Shown here: in pieces, positions 9,597 to 23,163 of the stretch
How the letters are laid out: each line of letters opens with the position of its first letter
Numbering within the stretch: the stretch's first letter is position 1
Assembly: GCF_050436995.1 (NCBI RefSeq)
Contig: NC_134753.1
Span: forward strand, 3,720,001-3,784,000
Source: Anticarsia gemmatalis
Taxonomy: Eukaryota > Arthropoda > Insecta > Lepidoptera > Erebidae
Direction of reading: 5' to 3'
DNA length: 64,000 nucleotides
Position numbers and translations under genes: made by a program
Notes under the pieces: generated by a model
Databases searched by the model: none
The model's input: only the letters and a program-made list of their open reading frames with translations
Told to the model about the DNA's origin: nothing

Positions 9597-12500
9597 GTAT
9601 AACTACTTAAGTATTTCGAATAAAAAATTTCGATCAATAAATTAAAATACCCTAAGTCTTAAAACTCTCTAATCACGAATAGGAAAATCTTGTTCTTAGA
9701 CTAACAAGTGTTGAAAATCACGCTACTGTTCAGATGGCAGACAAATCAATGTGATCGATGAGCAAGCTCAAAGAAACATTTCTTTACATAATAAATTTCG
9801 TACGAAACTCTGTGCTTAGTAACATATGCTTGATAATGTACAAGTCTACGTTTGACTTGAACATGATTTAATCATCACTACGAACCACAATTCAAGATAC
9901 TAACAAACTTGGCCTCAATAGTTCATCCCCATTTAGAACATAATTCTACTAACAGTAACTAACATGTCCGAAGTCCAAACACTATTAATTTCCTTACACA
10001 AGTTGGGGATTCTTAAGATTTGTGTAACATACGTACGAGTGTGTTCCTACTAATTTAGTACCAACCAACAGTACCGAAGAGTCGCAACTCACGGCTAGTT
10101 CTGAATTAATTAAAACTTGAATCAAAGGCATCGTGTTCTCGAATCAAATTTAAAACAGTAAACAAATTAACTGGAGAAACTGCTATTCGGAGTGCTCGTA
10201 GGCAAATTTTGGATAATCTTATTGTCTGAGTTTTGTAAGATGATTTTTAATACATATTTTTACAGAAGATGTCGAAGCCACTTTACCACACTTATGAAAA
10301 AGAAGATAGCAATGTTCAACAGTCGGTAATTTCTAACACACTGTAACCACTTTTGACTTAATTGACTCGCCTTCGGGCTGCTTGGATAATTTTGATCCTA
10401 ACGTGACCACTATTTCACCATCTACAACCACCAATACACAACGATTATTAACTGAATTTAAACTAATAGCTTAAAAAAATAAATCGTTTTTAAAATTTGT
10501 CCCATGTTCCAATTAATGCAGCGGAGTTGACAATTATATAATTCTTTAAATTTAGGTACCTATTCTCAGTGAACAATGTAAAAAACTGTAAATTTATATT
10601 GTAGTTCCCAAAAATATTCCGTCTACGTCCATTCGAAACAGTCAGAATGTCATGCTTGTCTAGTTTTGATTCGTTCTTATTCATCAAAATGCGTTTTGCA
10701 TTTTACATATACAATGGTAATGAAAAAGAGCTTTTGTACATTTGCGACTTAATAATCGCAGAATCTAAATACATCCCTATTTCTTACTTTATTTTAGGAA
10801 ATTGTATTAGCGTCCGCAAAAACAATGAGATTACTTCTGATGACAAGCAGCATGTGCGATATATTTCAAATTTCTGCTATTAGTTGTTCCCGTTCATCAA
10901 TGTTTTAATAAATTGCTTTTCTAAAGCACTAAACTAACTACAGTAAAAACATTTTCACACAATGAAAACAAAAAGAGTAAGTACGAAAGCACTTTCATTA
11001 ATTACTTTTCCTAGAACAAAAACCTGGAGCGTAGACAAATTAATGACTTATCGAAAGGCAATTAAGCGAAAATATATGACACGGTATAAACCGAAGTAAA
11101 TGGTAAATCAGTAAACATTAAAATAGGATTGTGTTTGACAACAAAGGGAGAGAAAGGAAAAGTTAGTTCAGTTGATTTTAATGTAAATTTATGTAGTCTT
11201 ATCGCGTAAGCTGTTTATACTGATTACAATAATATTCATGGCAACGACTTGTGGAAGTAAGCAAATTGAATGGAATAATGAATTGTTGTTGTTTGATTTT
11301 CTGAGTAATTTCAATATAATCTATTATTCAAACTGAATGGTGTAGTTGGAATTGTGTGAAATGTTTAATTTATTTATTGGGTAGCTGTTTGCTTTAAAAC
11401 AGTTCAAATATACCAATTTACTCATTGATATTATTGAATTTATTAGTCGTATAGTAGAAATGGAAATTAAGTATACAGTTTCTCTGAATATTTGTAGACT
11501 AGTTTCATTTTTAGGCTTTCTGAGAAAATAGCGCCCAAGTGCTGACAGATCTTTTGATTCTTGTTTTCATATTTGAAAAACATACAATGTGAGTGACTTG
11601 AAGGCCTATGTATCACAATGCCGGTTACTTCATTTTTGTGACTATCATGAAAAGGGAAGTGAGCTAACAATGAAACTGTATAAACTACACAACATCTTTA
11701 ACTTACTTCCTATAACTGAATCCACATTAATAACCGTACAACATCTTGTCTATTCAAACGGAAAATCTACGTCAAATAAATATAATTTCATCAGTAGCAG
11801 AGGAAGGAACTAAATGGAGTTTGATCACGTGACTGCCAGTTGCGTGAGACACGGAACAAACGGATCTATTATTTTTATAGTGCGTACGATTTCACTTGCA
11901 AATTTAATAAGTATTTGAGGTGAAATTTATGTGGGTGTTGTTTCGCTATGAGTAGTTTGGTTTTCGTTAAGTAAAAGGTAATTTAATTCGCTATTTTTGT
12001 CACTTTCGTGGACAGTGAGGTTTATAATTATACTTATATCTAACTTAACAGATTAATACCTACATGATAACAAATCATTCTTATACTTTTAATAGTGAAT
12101 CGTTTTTAAAGATATTTTTTTACGTTAAAATAATAAACCATAGAGACAACTAATCACAGACAGAATAAACATAACTAGAACAAAGATATCAGAAACAAAA
12201 AAAGCATAAAACATGTTTGTATACTCTCCCGGCGAATACAAGATTATAAAAGAATAGAATTTAACATAGCCAGTATAGCCTTAAAAGAAAAGCAAAGAGT
12301 ATTATAAAAATATTGAAATTCCACACAATATTTTAATGCCATAAGTTATTTTGAGCTCGAATTTTCAGCTTACGAAATCACCACAATATTTCTCGTATAA
12401 AAGTCGCCAGTGTGCGGACGGTCTATATTTTTGTATGAGTTTCCACAGCCGCGGGGCACAACGTGATCTTCGTTTGTTGGGCGATGATTATGCCCATTCA

Positions 12501-15500
12501 TTGTCGGACAGGACCATTGTATGCATGGTTTTTGTCTCATAAATAATACGGCTCTCTGATTGGATGGGAGCTATGCATTGCAAAACTTGGAAAGTCAGAA
12601 AAAGTGCGGTCGAAATGTGGTTCGGAGTGGATTACTTTTCGGGTCTAGTGACGCTGTGGTAGAATTTTTATAAAATTTGTAAAAAATAGAATAAAAATTG
12701 TGCTACCATCAATGGAAAGTTTTCGATAGATGTTGAATAAGGACTTTAAATAGGCAACTCTTACAAAACACGGTAATGTTGTAGTTTTACTAAAACATAG
12801 GTAAAGAAAAACTGCTTCAATACAAAAACCAAAATTCATTTAACACTTAATTTGGTATCTATCAAGCTCAAGATTTCTTCGTTAGAGGTAAGCAAGCATA
12901 ATAGCTGATAAATTGCAATTTTGTTCCCCAGTTTTTGTTTTATACTTACTTGTTGAAGGAAGTCAATTTTCTATACAATATATTGTTTTCCTTTACTAAG
13001 TAACAGTAAATTAGTGAGGACAATTTTCTGTCGCAACTATGTAGTACGTGAAAAAAGCTATATTTGTTTTTTCAAACAACTCAATGTTCACGTAACTGTT
13101 CGGCTGCAACTTGTAGTTTGTTGCGTTTGAAACAAATAGTCGATTGTTTTATTTAGTCCGGTCCAAACTTTGCCTTTGAAACAGATAAAAATGCTTTAAC
13201 GTTTTAAAATGTAGTGTAGATATTTTACTTGACCTGTATAACACCAAAGTTTTATGTTAAGTCTGGCATCAATGAATATAGGACCTCAAGTTAATTAAAA
13301 TTAAATGAGAACACCTAAACGCCTTAGATTAAATTACTAGTTAGACTTAATAATAAAAAACGGACATCATAATATACAAATAAGTTCTTCTTTTTATCAT
13401 CTTCTTAAGCTTTATTGCACACGGAAGAAGCCACGAGTGTAAGCTAGTATAAATTATTATTTCGAGAATTTCTAAGAGTCTTTTTATAGGAAAAATTGTG
13501 AGTGAACGTGTTTGACAAATTTAAAATAAGTTTCTACCAAATTCTCATAATAATCTTTCAGAAATCAAAAATTCTCATTACATTCCTTTATTACAATATC
13601 AATTAATATCAGAAAGAATATGAAAATTCCTATTTAAGTCCGTTTCGGACGTCGAAACTTCATTAACGTTTTTTTATTAAGCTATTAAAATTTTAATTAA
13701 AGCCACGTTACGATGTATAGTGGGTGAAACTCGCTGATGAAATAATAATTGAAACAATTCCGTTTCATTGTGGTTCGAACGTTTCTGTTCTTTATTGGGA
13801 AGCACACGTGTCTCTCTACCTTCAAAATAACACGTTAGTAACACAAGATTGACTTGAAACAACTTTTTTTGTAATAATTTTATGTGTCATTGTCGACGGA
13901 TTATAATAATTTTACATAAATACGAGAATAATATTCTTAACGTTATTTTTAATTCAGTTGCGAAATTTTGCAGTTGCAGTAGTTGGATAGTCTCTATTTC
14001 AATTTGAAGATACTATGTATGTATGCTTACATTATTTTTAGTTTAGTTGCGTCCAGTTTAAAAATCTGCATATTATGGATATTAATTTAAGGACACTTCT
14101 ACTTTTACTTAATCGTTCTAATTTTGAGAGTTAGAATTTTGTCGGAGTCTGATTTATTGTAGATGGCTCCTTTAACCAAACTCCGACTAAATTCTTTATA
14201 GTAATTAAGTTTTTACTATGTTTGAGTAATAAAGTCTTTTATTAAGGAAGTCACTAGGTAACCCGTTAATTTTACATTTACTTTGACTGCATTTATGAAA
14301 CCTTTTCATGGAAATCCCATCTTAAAGCTCTTTCTAACCGTGAACGCTTCCACCGCACTATTTCGGAATGCATTACATTTGTGGTACATTTAAATGTCTC
14401 TTCTCTTATAGAATGAGTCGAGTAAATACATTCAATTCAAAGAGACTCTAAAAGATTCGAATGTTGTTTAGAATCGTTGTGACGCCTTTTACAGTTTGTT
14501 GACATTACAACTGTGACTGCTATTGAATTGAGATGATGTTTGTGGATTATTTTATGGTGGTATAAGGTTAGAAGGACGGGAATGCTTTATTGCATAATAA
14601 TATATAAGATCTATGAGTTCATGCGTGATTAGTATAAGTGAATAATTTGACGTGGGTCATTATTTTCTTTCGACAATTTCCTATTTTTTTACTGAAAATG
14701 CTTTGTCACTCTTTGACTGAGAAGGAAATTAAATATGAGAGTGTAAAGCGTATATAGAAAAGATAAAATATAGATGAACTAATCTTACGTCACGTTGAGT
14801 AACAATACGACATCATAAATAAATTGAACTCAATATTGTACAAGCTTTTATTTTACACTGTACATCTGTACTAAAATGCAACGAATTTAACAAAACACGA
14901 TTCGCGTAAAGTAGAAACGGTACAACTAAGTACCCAATCACTCATTCTCCAACAACACGAGAAAACTAAGAATATTACACACATATTCACTATAAATCCT
15001 TTATTATTTCGCTGCAAAGATATTATAGGGCGATTTAGAATTTCATTTCCGAGAACTGGCGGCGTCATGTGCAGTTCACTGCGTCTCGATTTGGGGCGAA
15101 GTTTTTTTAAAAAGTGCATGTATTTTCGTAAACGAGTGCTTCATTTGGACGGTGACGCCTTTGTGATTTGAAGTTTATTGAAGACTGCTTTCACTGTTAT
15201 TGGAAAATTGCTTGAACTTTTAGACTTTAATGGAACTTAAAGTTAAAAACTTGCATTTTTTTAAAGATAATTATCCAAAATGTAAACTTACTTGTAACGT
15301 AGCATAGATTCTAAAATAGTAAACGGGTAATAAACAATGCTTTATAGAATGGGCTAAGGAATTTTATGCATCAGTGACATTACTTCGACGTTACTCGATA
15401 TTCTTCACTGAACAGCAACTGTGCTTTGTCTTAAATTTCACCTTAGATCAGAATATATTCCAAGAAATACATAATAGCTATGTTCAATGTATTTACATAT

Positions 15501-17310
15501 ATCAGTTCTGCAATAGTTCCTCATAAAGTTTCAGACCTTCCTAGAATCTATACGTGCTTTGTATATATTTAGTTCGTCGTATTTTACAGCCAATGATCCG
15601 AAATATAATTTTATTATGCGAATCTTTACATAAGCATTATACTGTTTGATGATAAATACATTTGTTTTTTATCATCCTTAACTCACAATGTATTTAGACC
15701 TGTAATTGGTTTCAAAAGAAACATATCTCAGCATTAAGATTTGTGTCTGCTTGCAATGCAGTTTTCAAACATCATTTTTGTTATAAGAATGTCAAATTTC
15801 GTTTGAGGAAAAGGAGGTGTTGGGGTACACATCGACTGTCGTATTCAATGTTTATTAGCTAGAATCCGTGAATCCATTATATTCCTTATATCTAATTAGG
15901 ATCTAATAACTATAAAATCATACAAAACAGACACTACACCACAGATATTCATCTACGAGACTCGGTTCCAAAATAGCCTCAGGGACTCACAATAATTAGT
16001 ACAAATTTCACCCAATTTATGCCACACGTTGGGTGAAAATTGTTCCCTAAATAGATTATATTTCGGTATTCCCTCGCCTCTTATAATATCTTCGTCAATA
16101 TACCGATCCGAGTAATAATTCGATGTCACGCTAATCGGTACAATGTAGTTCATTGAGTCATTTTATCGGAGGATTTATTTATGAAATTCGTCGTTTAATT
16201 TCTCTAGGGTATAATTGTAGGTACGTGGAAAATTATAGTTACAGTATTTGTAATGAATGACACTTGTTCAAATTTTTTGCTTTGTTTAAATACTGGAAGG
16301 TCCATACTATAACATGATAAAGCGAACCAAGTTCTATCAAGAGAAAGTGCCTGCAATAATAGTGTATTGAAGTGTGCTTTTCTAATCCTTTCCTTGCTTG
16401 ATCATGTCAAAACGGTTCAATTCAACATTCAGTTTTGACTCTTACTCACTGATATTGCACATAACTGTTGTAATCAGAAACAATTTCAAAACTAGGCAGA
16501 GTATACTAACGTTAGCAAACATTAATTCTAATTGGTTATACAAAAACTAACCGGTAGTTATGAAGTGTAAACTCAGTTTTTGGTAGTCCAGTTTTGTATG
16601 AAACGAGACCTGAAAGTTTGTATGTGAATGGTAACTGTTATTTCTACTTTTGTAAGTAGCTATGAGTACTTTTGTAGATACGAGTGGAGAGACTGGGCTT
16701 GATGGTAATGAAAGTTATGGTACCACCTTCATATAAACATACTTACACATAAAATTACTAAAAAACAACCTTTATTCCTTTGGAAAAAAGGCGTGATATT
16801 TGTATATATCTTCAGTGCAACTGAAAAGCAGCTTTAATGGGATAAAAAAATAGGCAGGTGTTAGTAAAATGTAGCCTCTATTATTAAGTTTTGACTTGGC
16901 AAACATACTATTGAGGTAGACAAGGTATCAAGGCAATTACAAACAATGTCTGCAAATATAATAATATGCGAATTCAATTTTTTTTTAATCTTTTAGCCTA
17001 AAACACGTGCTTAGAATTTTTATGCTGTGTTTTTATTCCTCTAAAACTTACTTTCTATACGCAAATTACTTAATTAAATTAAACAAAGTTAGCGCATATT
17101 ATAATTAAGTGCTGTAAAAGCTAAAACGAAGGCTTGTTATTACAGGAGACCTAAAATAACCGAAATGAGTTAGCCACAACCTAAAATTTTAGACGGTCAC
17201 TTAAAACTCACCCTAGAAAGTATTATAACGATCAGCCGAATTAACGAATAAACCTAATCTAACGAAATAACTAACATGCATATTTAATTACTTTCTTCTT
17301 AATTTTATTG
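9597..17310. other. Long gene-free stretch
   Basis: Almost 8 kb of AT-rich sequence without a supported gene or recognised mobile element. Short ORFs (up to 82 codons) look random. Points of note are a CACGTG E-box at 11827-11832 and a GC-richer patch at about 12380-12640 with a TATAAAAG. A GC-richer patch also lies at about 15050-15150. The stretch may be intron or intergenic DNA. Confidence 0.4.
12396..12403 (+). promoter_or_regulatory. Candidate TATA box
   Basis: TATAAAAG is followed by an unusually GC-rich patch (GTGCGGACGG, CCGCGGGGC) within 60 bases. An ATG at 12436 opens a 35-codon frame ending at 12542 that has no recognisable domain. The promoter call rests only on the motif and the composition change. 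Confidence 0.2.
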
Positions 17311-17352
17311 CGAAAATGCGAGTCGGTGTTGACACACAGACTCGCATTTTCG
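17311..17352. repeat. 14-bp stem hairpin
   Basis: Arms CGAAAATGCGAGTC (17311-17324) and GACTCGCATTTTCG (17339-17352) pair perfectly around a 14-base spacer that itself contains GTGT/ACAC. A TTTTCGG/TTTCGG repeat follows. It may be the end of a small element, but no second terminus was found. Confidence 0.75.
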
Positions 17353-17465
17353 GTTTTTATTTTCGGTTTCGGTTCTTCGTTTAAGAACTAGATTTTCGGA
17401 AATTTCGCATGCACATATCTTAAAAACTTTGAGTCATACGACATAATTATTTAAATATTGGATGA

Positions 17466-17600
17466 ACTGCTTGGCGCAGTGATGTTTATAACCAATACTT
17501 CACTACCGCTGGACTACTTCATTTGGGGGTCGTGGGTGCTTCAAACATACTATATTTTTTACCCGAGCGGAGCCGAGCCCTTAGTTCGTAATAAATTAAT
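17466..17600 (+). repeat. Degenerate tRNA-derived SINE head
   Basis: The segment has TTGGCGCAGTGA, an A-box-like block, then GGGGTCGTGGGTGCTTCAAAC about 60 bases later, where a tRNA-type B box would lie. The layout resembles the three better SINE copies at 48356, 55747 and 62378, but the body after the head differs. It is probably an older or different SINE. Confidence 0.4.
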
Positions 17601-20600
17601 ACAATTAGTAAGTAATAACTAATATACACATACAAATGCACTACACTACTATGCTTTGGAATGGCATATGATATGCTTATCAACTGAAACCTCAAATAAC
17701 ATTAAAGTTTATTATTCTACAAAACTTAAAGGGAAAATGCCAGCATATATTCCACAAACTCCTATGTGGATGTTATCCAAACCATAATACGAATAAAAAT
17801 TATATTAGACTCCCGGAAAAATCTGGGTAAACAAATAAGTGTGTGAGTTTTTAGGGTTGCACGGAATTGAGCCGAGATTGGTAGAGAACTGGTAAACTGT
17901 GTTGTTGACTTGTAAAGAAAGTTTGTTTAATGAATTTAAGAGATATCTTAGATTTGTTTATGTTCCTCAGGATTTAATATTCTAATCATTTTCTGGATTA
18001 TGACAACTTAACTATTTGTTAATAGTCATAGAGTTATCTGTGTATTATTTTAAATCTTGAATAGTGATGTGCATTTGTATATTTTTTGAAAAATAGATGA
18101 CATTTTTTTTTAATGTACAAATTTGTATTTCTATCTGAATTTCCTAAATTTAAAGATAGTATAACTTTTTTAGGCAACCCACAAGGTTTGTTAATAGTTT
18201 TGCGTGCCTACCCAAAAACCATTAATAAAGCGTGTTTTATTGGTTTGACAAATAAATTCATTTAAAACTACATAGTTTTAGAACACAATCCATTAATCTT
18301 ATCAAATTCAATACTCGTAAACTTTAAATCCACTTCGTAATACTACAATACTTGAAGTCTACAACGCAAGGCCTGCTATTAAACAAAGGGGAATGAATAA
18401 GTCCCCTAGTACGCATAATTTAACTAGATAATAATCTAGTAATGCTAAAGGAGTTAGAATCAGCGGTGGAGAGGATATAGAGGGTGGGTAATAATGCATA
18501 CATTGAACCTGAGGCTATATAATGCAGCTGGTTACAATAGTTTAAGTACTTGCCCAACTTGTTCGTGATTTGGGGTTATCAAAAGCATTATTATAAACTT
18601 TTAGAAGTACATATATAAGAAACCCCGAAAAGTTATAATAAGAGGATATTTAATTATATTGCGAAATTTAAATATTCATCGCTAATCATTAACATTAAAT
18701 TGTTACGATTAATCTAATTTTAAGGAGCTGCCCTTTTTTGGAGAAGTCTTGTCCCAAAATTTGACACGCAAAGTTGTATAAGTAAAGTAGAGCGTGGGTG
18801 GAACACGACAATGATAATATTTATTTCTAATATGAGATAACAGAATAATATAACAAGCAAAATCACAGCCTGTACACAAAAATTTTAAGTTCAGGAAGCT
18901 GGAAAAAAACCTTCTTACCGAGTTGGTGGTAATTCCAAATTGTTCTATTCAAATATTTGTTCTAGGTCGGCTAAGAAAAAATATTTAGCTTTCACCAGTA
19001 TAATGTTTTCATCTCGAAACTTTGTAAACATTTTCTTTCTTAGAAGTGTCTGCAGACGATAATAACGTCAGATGCCTATCAATGGAAACCCTAATTGAAT
19101 TCACAGAAACCTTTTGTATCTAAACTTAGCCTAAAGGTAACCCTCATAACCCTTTCTTTTATCTGTCGTAATAAGATACAACTGAATAAGATCAGGATTT
19201 CCAAAAAACATTCAGTTAATTGTCAAGGTCAAATATTTTGTCAAGTGTTTTTTAGACTTGCGGAACAATTCTTAGAAAATATTATTTATACACCCTCCGA
19301 TTCTTTAAATAAAAGACCCGGCTAAATCAGACCCTATGTTTAGGAGCTACGATGACTGCAGCTTTGCAGATACACATACAGTTGCGACAAAATGAAATAA
19401 CAACCTCCTTTTAAGTCAAAGAACAAAAGTTAAGAACCTCCCATTTTTGCATCGAAGGTTGGTAACGCCTATTTATTTGGCATTTAAATTGTAGATATAA
19501 AAGTTGCCTTAGTTCTGTTTACAACTACAACTATGATTGGCACTCAATGATATGAAAACCACGCAATATATTATGTAAGGATAGCCGCATAACACTTCAT
19601 TTTAAACGCAAAAACACACCTCAAATTCCTAAATACTTTCCCCATGCGAGGTACAGTGGTGAAGTGCATGCTTCAAGGAATAATTTAGAGAATTTCCTCT
19701 ATAATTTTCACTTGTAGAGCACATTTTTGTAAGGCAATGCTATGATGAAAACGCCGGAGCTCTCAACGTGTTATGTTAGCGCAGGTGCCTTGCATATTTT
19801 TCATGACACACTTTTCCTACCCCACTAAAATTAGGATATGACGTAACGTTATTCTAAATTTAAATTAATATGGGGTAATGTGCTACTGGCCGTAAGCCAT
19901 AAGCAGATGCCTTTGGTAAATGTTTTTTTGTTTAAGTGCCTTCATAAGAAATTTAAGAATGGCGATTTAGAATAAAAGTATTGCAGAGTGTTTTTGTTCT
20001 TAGCATGGTGTCTACATTTTATAATTATCCTTAACAATGATAATTTAATTCTTTTCATATCAGCTCTGTTGTTCAGAAAAGATACTTCAAACAGTTTTCA
20101 GGGGATAGATACAAATAGAAAGCTAAAATTAAAAGCAAATATTATTTTTGGCACGATATTCTATTTAAGTTCCAAAACAGGCAGACTATAATTACGAATA
20201 GATCCTGCGATCTAAAATTTCGTGTTCCCACCGCGATTCACGTGCAAGCGTTGCTTGTTTACGAAATGAGGAGGAAGGTAATTTTAAATTGGGCAAACTA
20301 TCATGTAACAGCGAGTTTCCTTCATATTATACAAGTTGCATGCAAATATTGAACAATTTCACGAAAATGTTACATTATTCGACTAACTACAGTGTAATTT
20401 TAAGTCAAATGTGCAAATTATGTTAATTAACATTTTGGAATATTTGCACAAGGCATTATACATAAATAAAATCACGCGTTATTCCCATCAACCCACCTAT
20501 AACGATTCCACCTTTTGCACATTTCTCGACAAACGCCATATAGTTATGCAATTTGAAAAAAAAAAACTGCAGCAGCCAGCTGGCGCATCTGAAAAATGGC

Positions 20601-20754
20601 TAAAAAGAATTTATGTCATTTTAAAAAATGGTCGATGGAATAGTCAAAAATACTCTTTGTAAATACAATAGACACAGATTTTTCAAAGAAAATAAAAGTT
20701 TTAACAAAGTTCTAGTACCTAGTCTTCTTCTTATCGTATGGTTACTGGTCTACC
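17601..20754. other. Gene-free AT-rich stretch
   Basis: No supported gene, repeat or element. The ORFs at 19095, 19988 and 20411 are short with AT-driven composition. Confidence 0.4.
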
Positions 20755-20965
20755 TAGTATCAAAGTTGTACAAACCACCCGAATGCCTTTGACGTGACAT
20801 AACGACTGTTATCTTGATTGACCACAACCGGGACCGACTTTTTACGTGCCCTCCGAAGCACGGAGACACCCAGTTCAAATACCGTTATAACCCATCTATG
20901 GAATAACCGCGCCGAAGGTTGCTTAACCCACAGATCGTTTACTGACCGATGATATAGATGCCTCA
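20755..20965 (+). repeat. Lepidopteran dispersed repeat, copy 2 (partial, diverged)
   Basis: It shares with 5155-5490 the blocks 'ACGTGCCCTCCGAAGCACGGA', 'ACCCATCTA' and 'GCTTAACCCACAGATCG', in the same order and strand. Outside these blocks the two copies have diverged, so this may be another subfamily. Confidence 0.5.
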
Positions 20966-23068
20966 AAAAATAGTAGTTAAGTAGTAGTATTATATTAAGT
21001 GTAATAAAGTACAAATCCGTTTGTAATTACAGCCAATATTCCTCTACGCTGATATAATCACTAATTTGCTTATTGCATGAGATAGAGTACAAAGCGTGTC
21101 TCGGAGCAATAAAGCTTAGTATGAATGCAACAGGGTTATTAATCAGTGCTTGTGAATGTTTAGCGGTTTGCGACATTGCTTTAGATTTTGTTATATAATT
21201 TACGATGTGGTTTTAGCTGCTATGTTAGGTTTTGGGTACTTATTATATAGATAGATAGTTATTTTTTGTTGATTGTATAGCTAGACGCCAATCTAGTGTA
21301 AAAGTTTTTCAAGCCACTTAAAGCCAGAATATCTTTTTACTCGGAGAGCCTCGGCTAAAAAAACACTAAGCGGTTACCTGTCTTTAGAAAATTTTGCTGA
21401 ACATTTACAAATCGGTGAGCTAAACTTGCTATGAAAAGTTTAAATACTGTTTGTTACTGCATGTTGGTGAAGCAGATAATGAAAAAAAAAGCATTATAAA
21501 TGCGTTAATTTCATAGAATTTTGACTTAAAGTTACGGGTGCAAAGAAACATCGTTTTGGTTTGAAAGACGAGAAAGTGATAAATATAAAGAAAAGTATCC
21601 TAATTAGGTCAAGTTCCGAAATTAATTAATAAAAAAGCTTTGCTGTAAAATAAGCGAGACTTTATTTGAATGGTTTAAACTGTTAACAGTATTATTGTTC
21701 CATGTGATACATGCATTCTGTGTTTGTTAGGTATAGTGTTGATAGGCGGCACATTTATGCGGTTTTCGGTCAGCTAACAGCTGTTGAAATCAGCGATGCA
21801 TTTCGATGTATAAAACGCTTTAGATTAAAGTCAATTTTAATAAGTAGATGTTATAGCAATGATAATTAAAACTGATGATGGTAAATATATCCATATTTTG
21901 TGTGAAAATAACATAAAATATATTTTACCGTAATATTTACCCAAGTAAAATCCAGTTCTGATTAACGAATTTTATACTTTATTTACATTTTGATAAATAT
22001 AGGTATAGTAGGTCATACATTTATTGCAGTATATTTTCACAAACATACCTTTAATAAACACTGCCAATAGTGAATGCATTCACTCAGTGCTATAAGAATT
22101 TACAATGGAGAATTACTATTAGCTTTATTGATGCCAAATATTTACTTGGGTCTTCTAAACATGTTCTTTTCCTCATAATAGCTTAACGTGCCTTAACTTT
22201 CACAAACTCTAACCTATTACGTCGACACCTACAAAATAAAAAGTTGCGTATTCAGCGTGCGTAAAAGTGAAAAGTTTATGACAGAAATCAAAAGTTAGGA
22301 CATATTTCAATATGTACCTAACTAGAATGCTGATGACTCCGCTCTATGTATTCGATCAATAAATTCGGAACTTCTGAAAACCTAATATCTCTGGAGTATA
22401 TAAAGGCGTCAACGTTCGGGTCCGATATAGGGTTACCATAAGTAAGATGGAAATATTGAAAATGAAACTTATATTTAAAATTATGCTGGATAAAGGAAAA
22501 TAAGTTGTTATATACTTTCTACTTAGTACCTCATTGTGTTAAGGATGTCGCATGATTGAATTGGCTGTTACTTCTTGAAATGTACGTACTTAAGGTAGTT
22601 TTAGTTTGCTGTATGTGCTTTAACCAAACTAATTTAAGATAAGATTTATAAAAAAAAAATACTTTGTGTTAACGTTCAAGTGTGGCTATCAACAAAAAAA
22701 ATGTATTAAAGAGTTTGCTAACTAATTCTAGAAGAACGGACTCACGATGTATAATCTTACTACTTAATCCTTAAATTCTAATCTTCATAAAATATTTAAT
22801 ACAAAATCCAGAGTCAAAAACGTTGTCCTACTTTTACCGAAGCACCTGGTTACCTTGTTCGACATTGATAACTTCCTTCGCCACCGCTTCGAAGAAATGC
22901 TAATTTCAAGACGCCGTTATGACACTCGTGCTTTTTTTCCTTTCACAATATTTAGCTATATCTACTTTGTAAAGAAATATTATTGTTTAAATATAATATT
23001 TAGTTCTACTTTTTTGCATAAGAAAAAGGAAAAGAAATATTAAATTCTAAATGAAAATTGTTTAAATA
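20966..23068. other. Gene-free AT-rich stretch
   Basis: No supported gene. The only regulatory-looking site is a TATATAAAGG at about 22396-22405, treated separately. Confidence 0.4.
22396..22405 (+). promoter_or_regulatory. Candidate TATA box
   Basis: TATATAAAGG lies about 50 bases upstream of an ATG (22447) that opens an 18-codon frame ending in TAA. No convincing downstream exon was found, so this may be a chance motif. Confidence 0.2.
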
Positions 23069-23163
23069 CGACGCCCGTTAGAGGCGCCGATTCAATTTTT
23101 GTACAAAATTTTTCGATAGCCAGCCGGTTGTCGGTATTCGATAGTAGTAAAAAATCGCGGTAC
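23069..23163 (-). repeat. Palindromic MITE family, half copy
   Basis: The stretch has 'GCCCGTTAGAGGCGC', 'TTGTACAAAATTTTTCGATA' and 'GTTGTCGGTATTCGATAGTA', ending ATCGCGGTAC. This is the inverse complement of the left half of the family copy at 1947-2119. The other half is absent. Confidence 0.7.

Noticed and set aside
15953..16153. A 66-codon minus-strand ORF with balanced composition
   Set aside because: No recognisable family, signal peptide, splice sites or context. Left unannotated.
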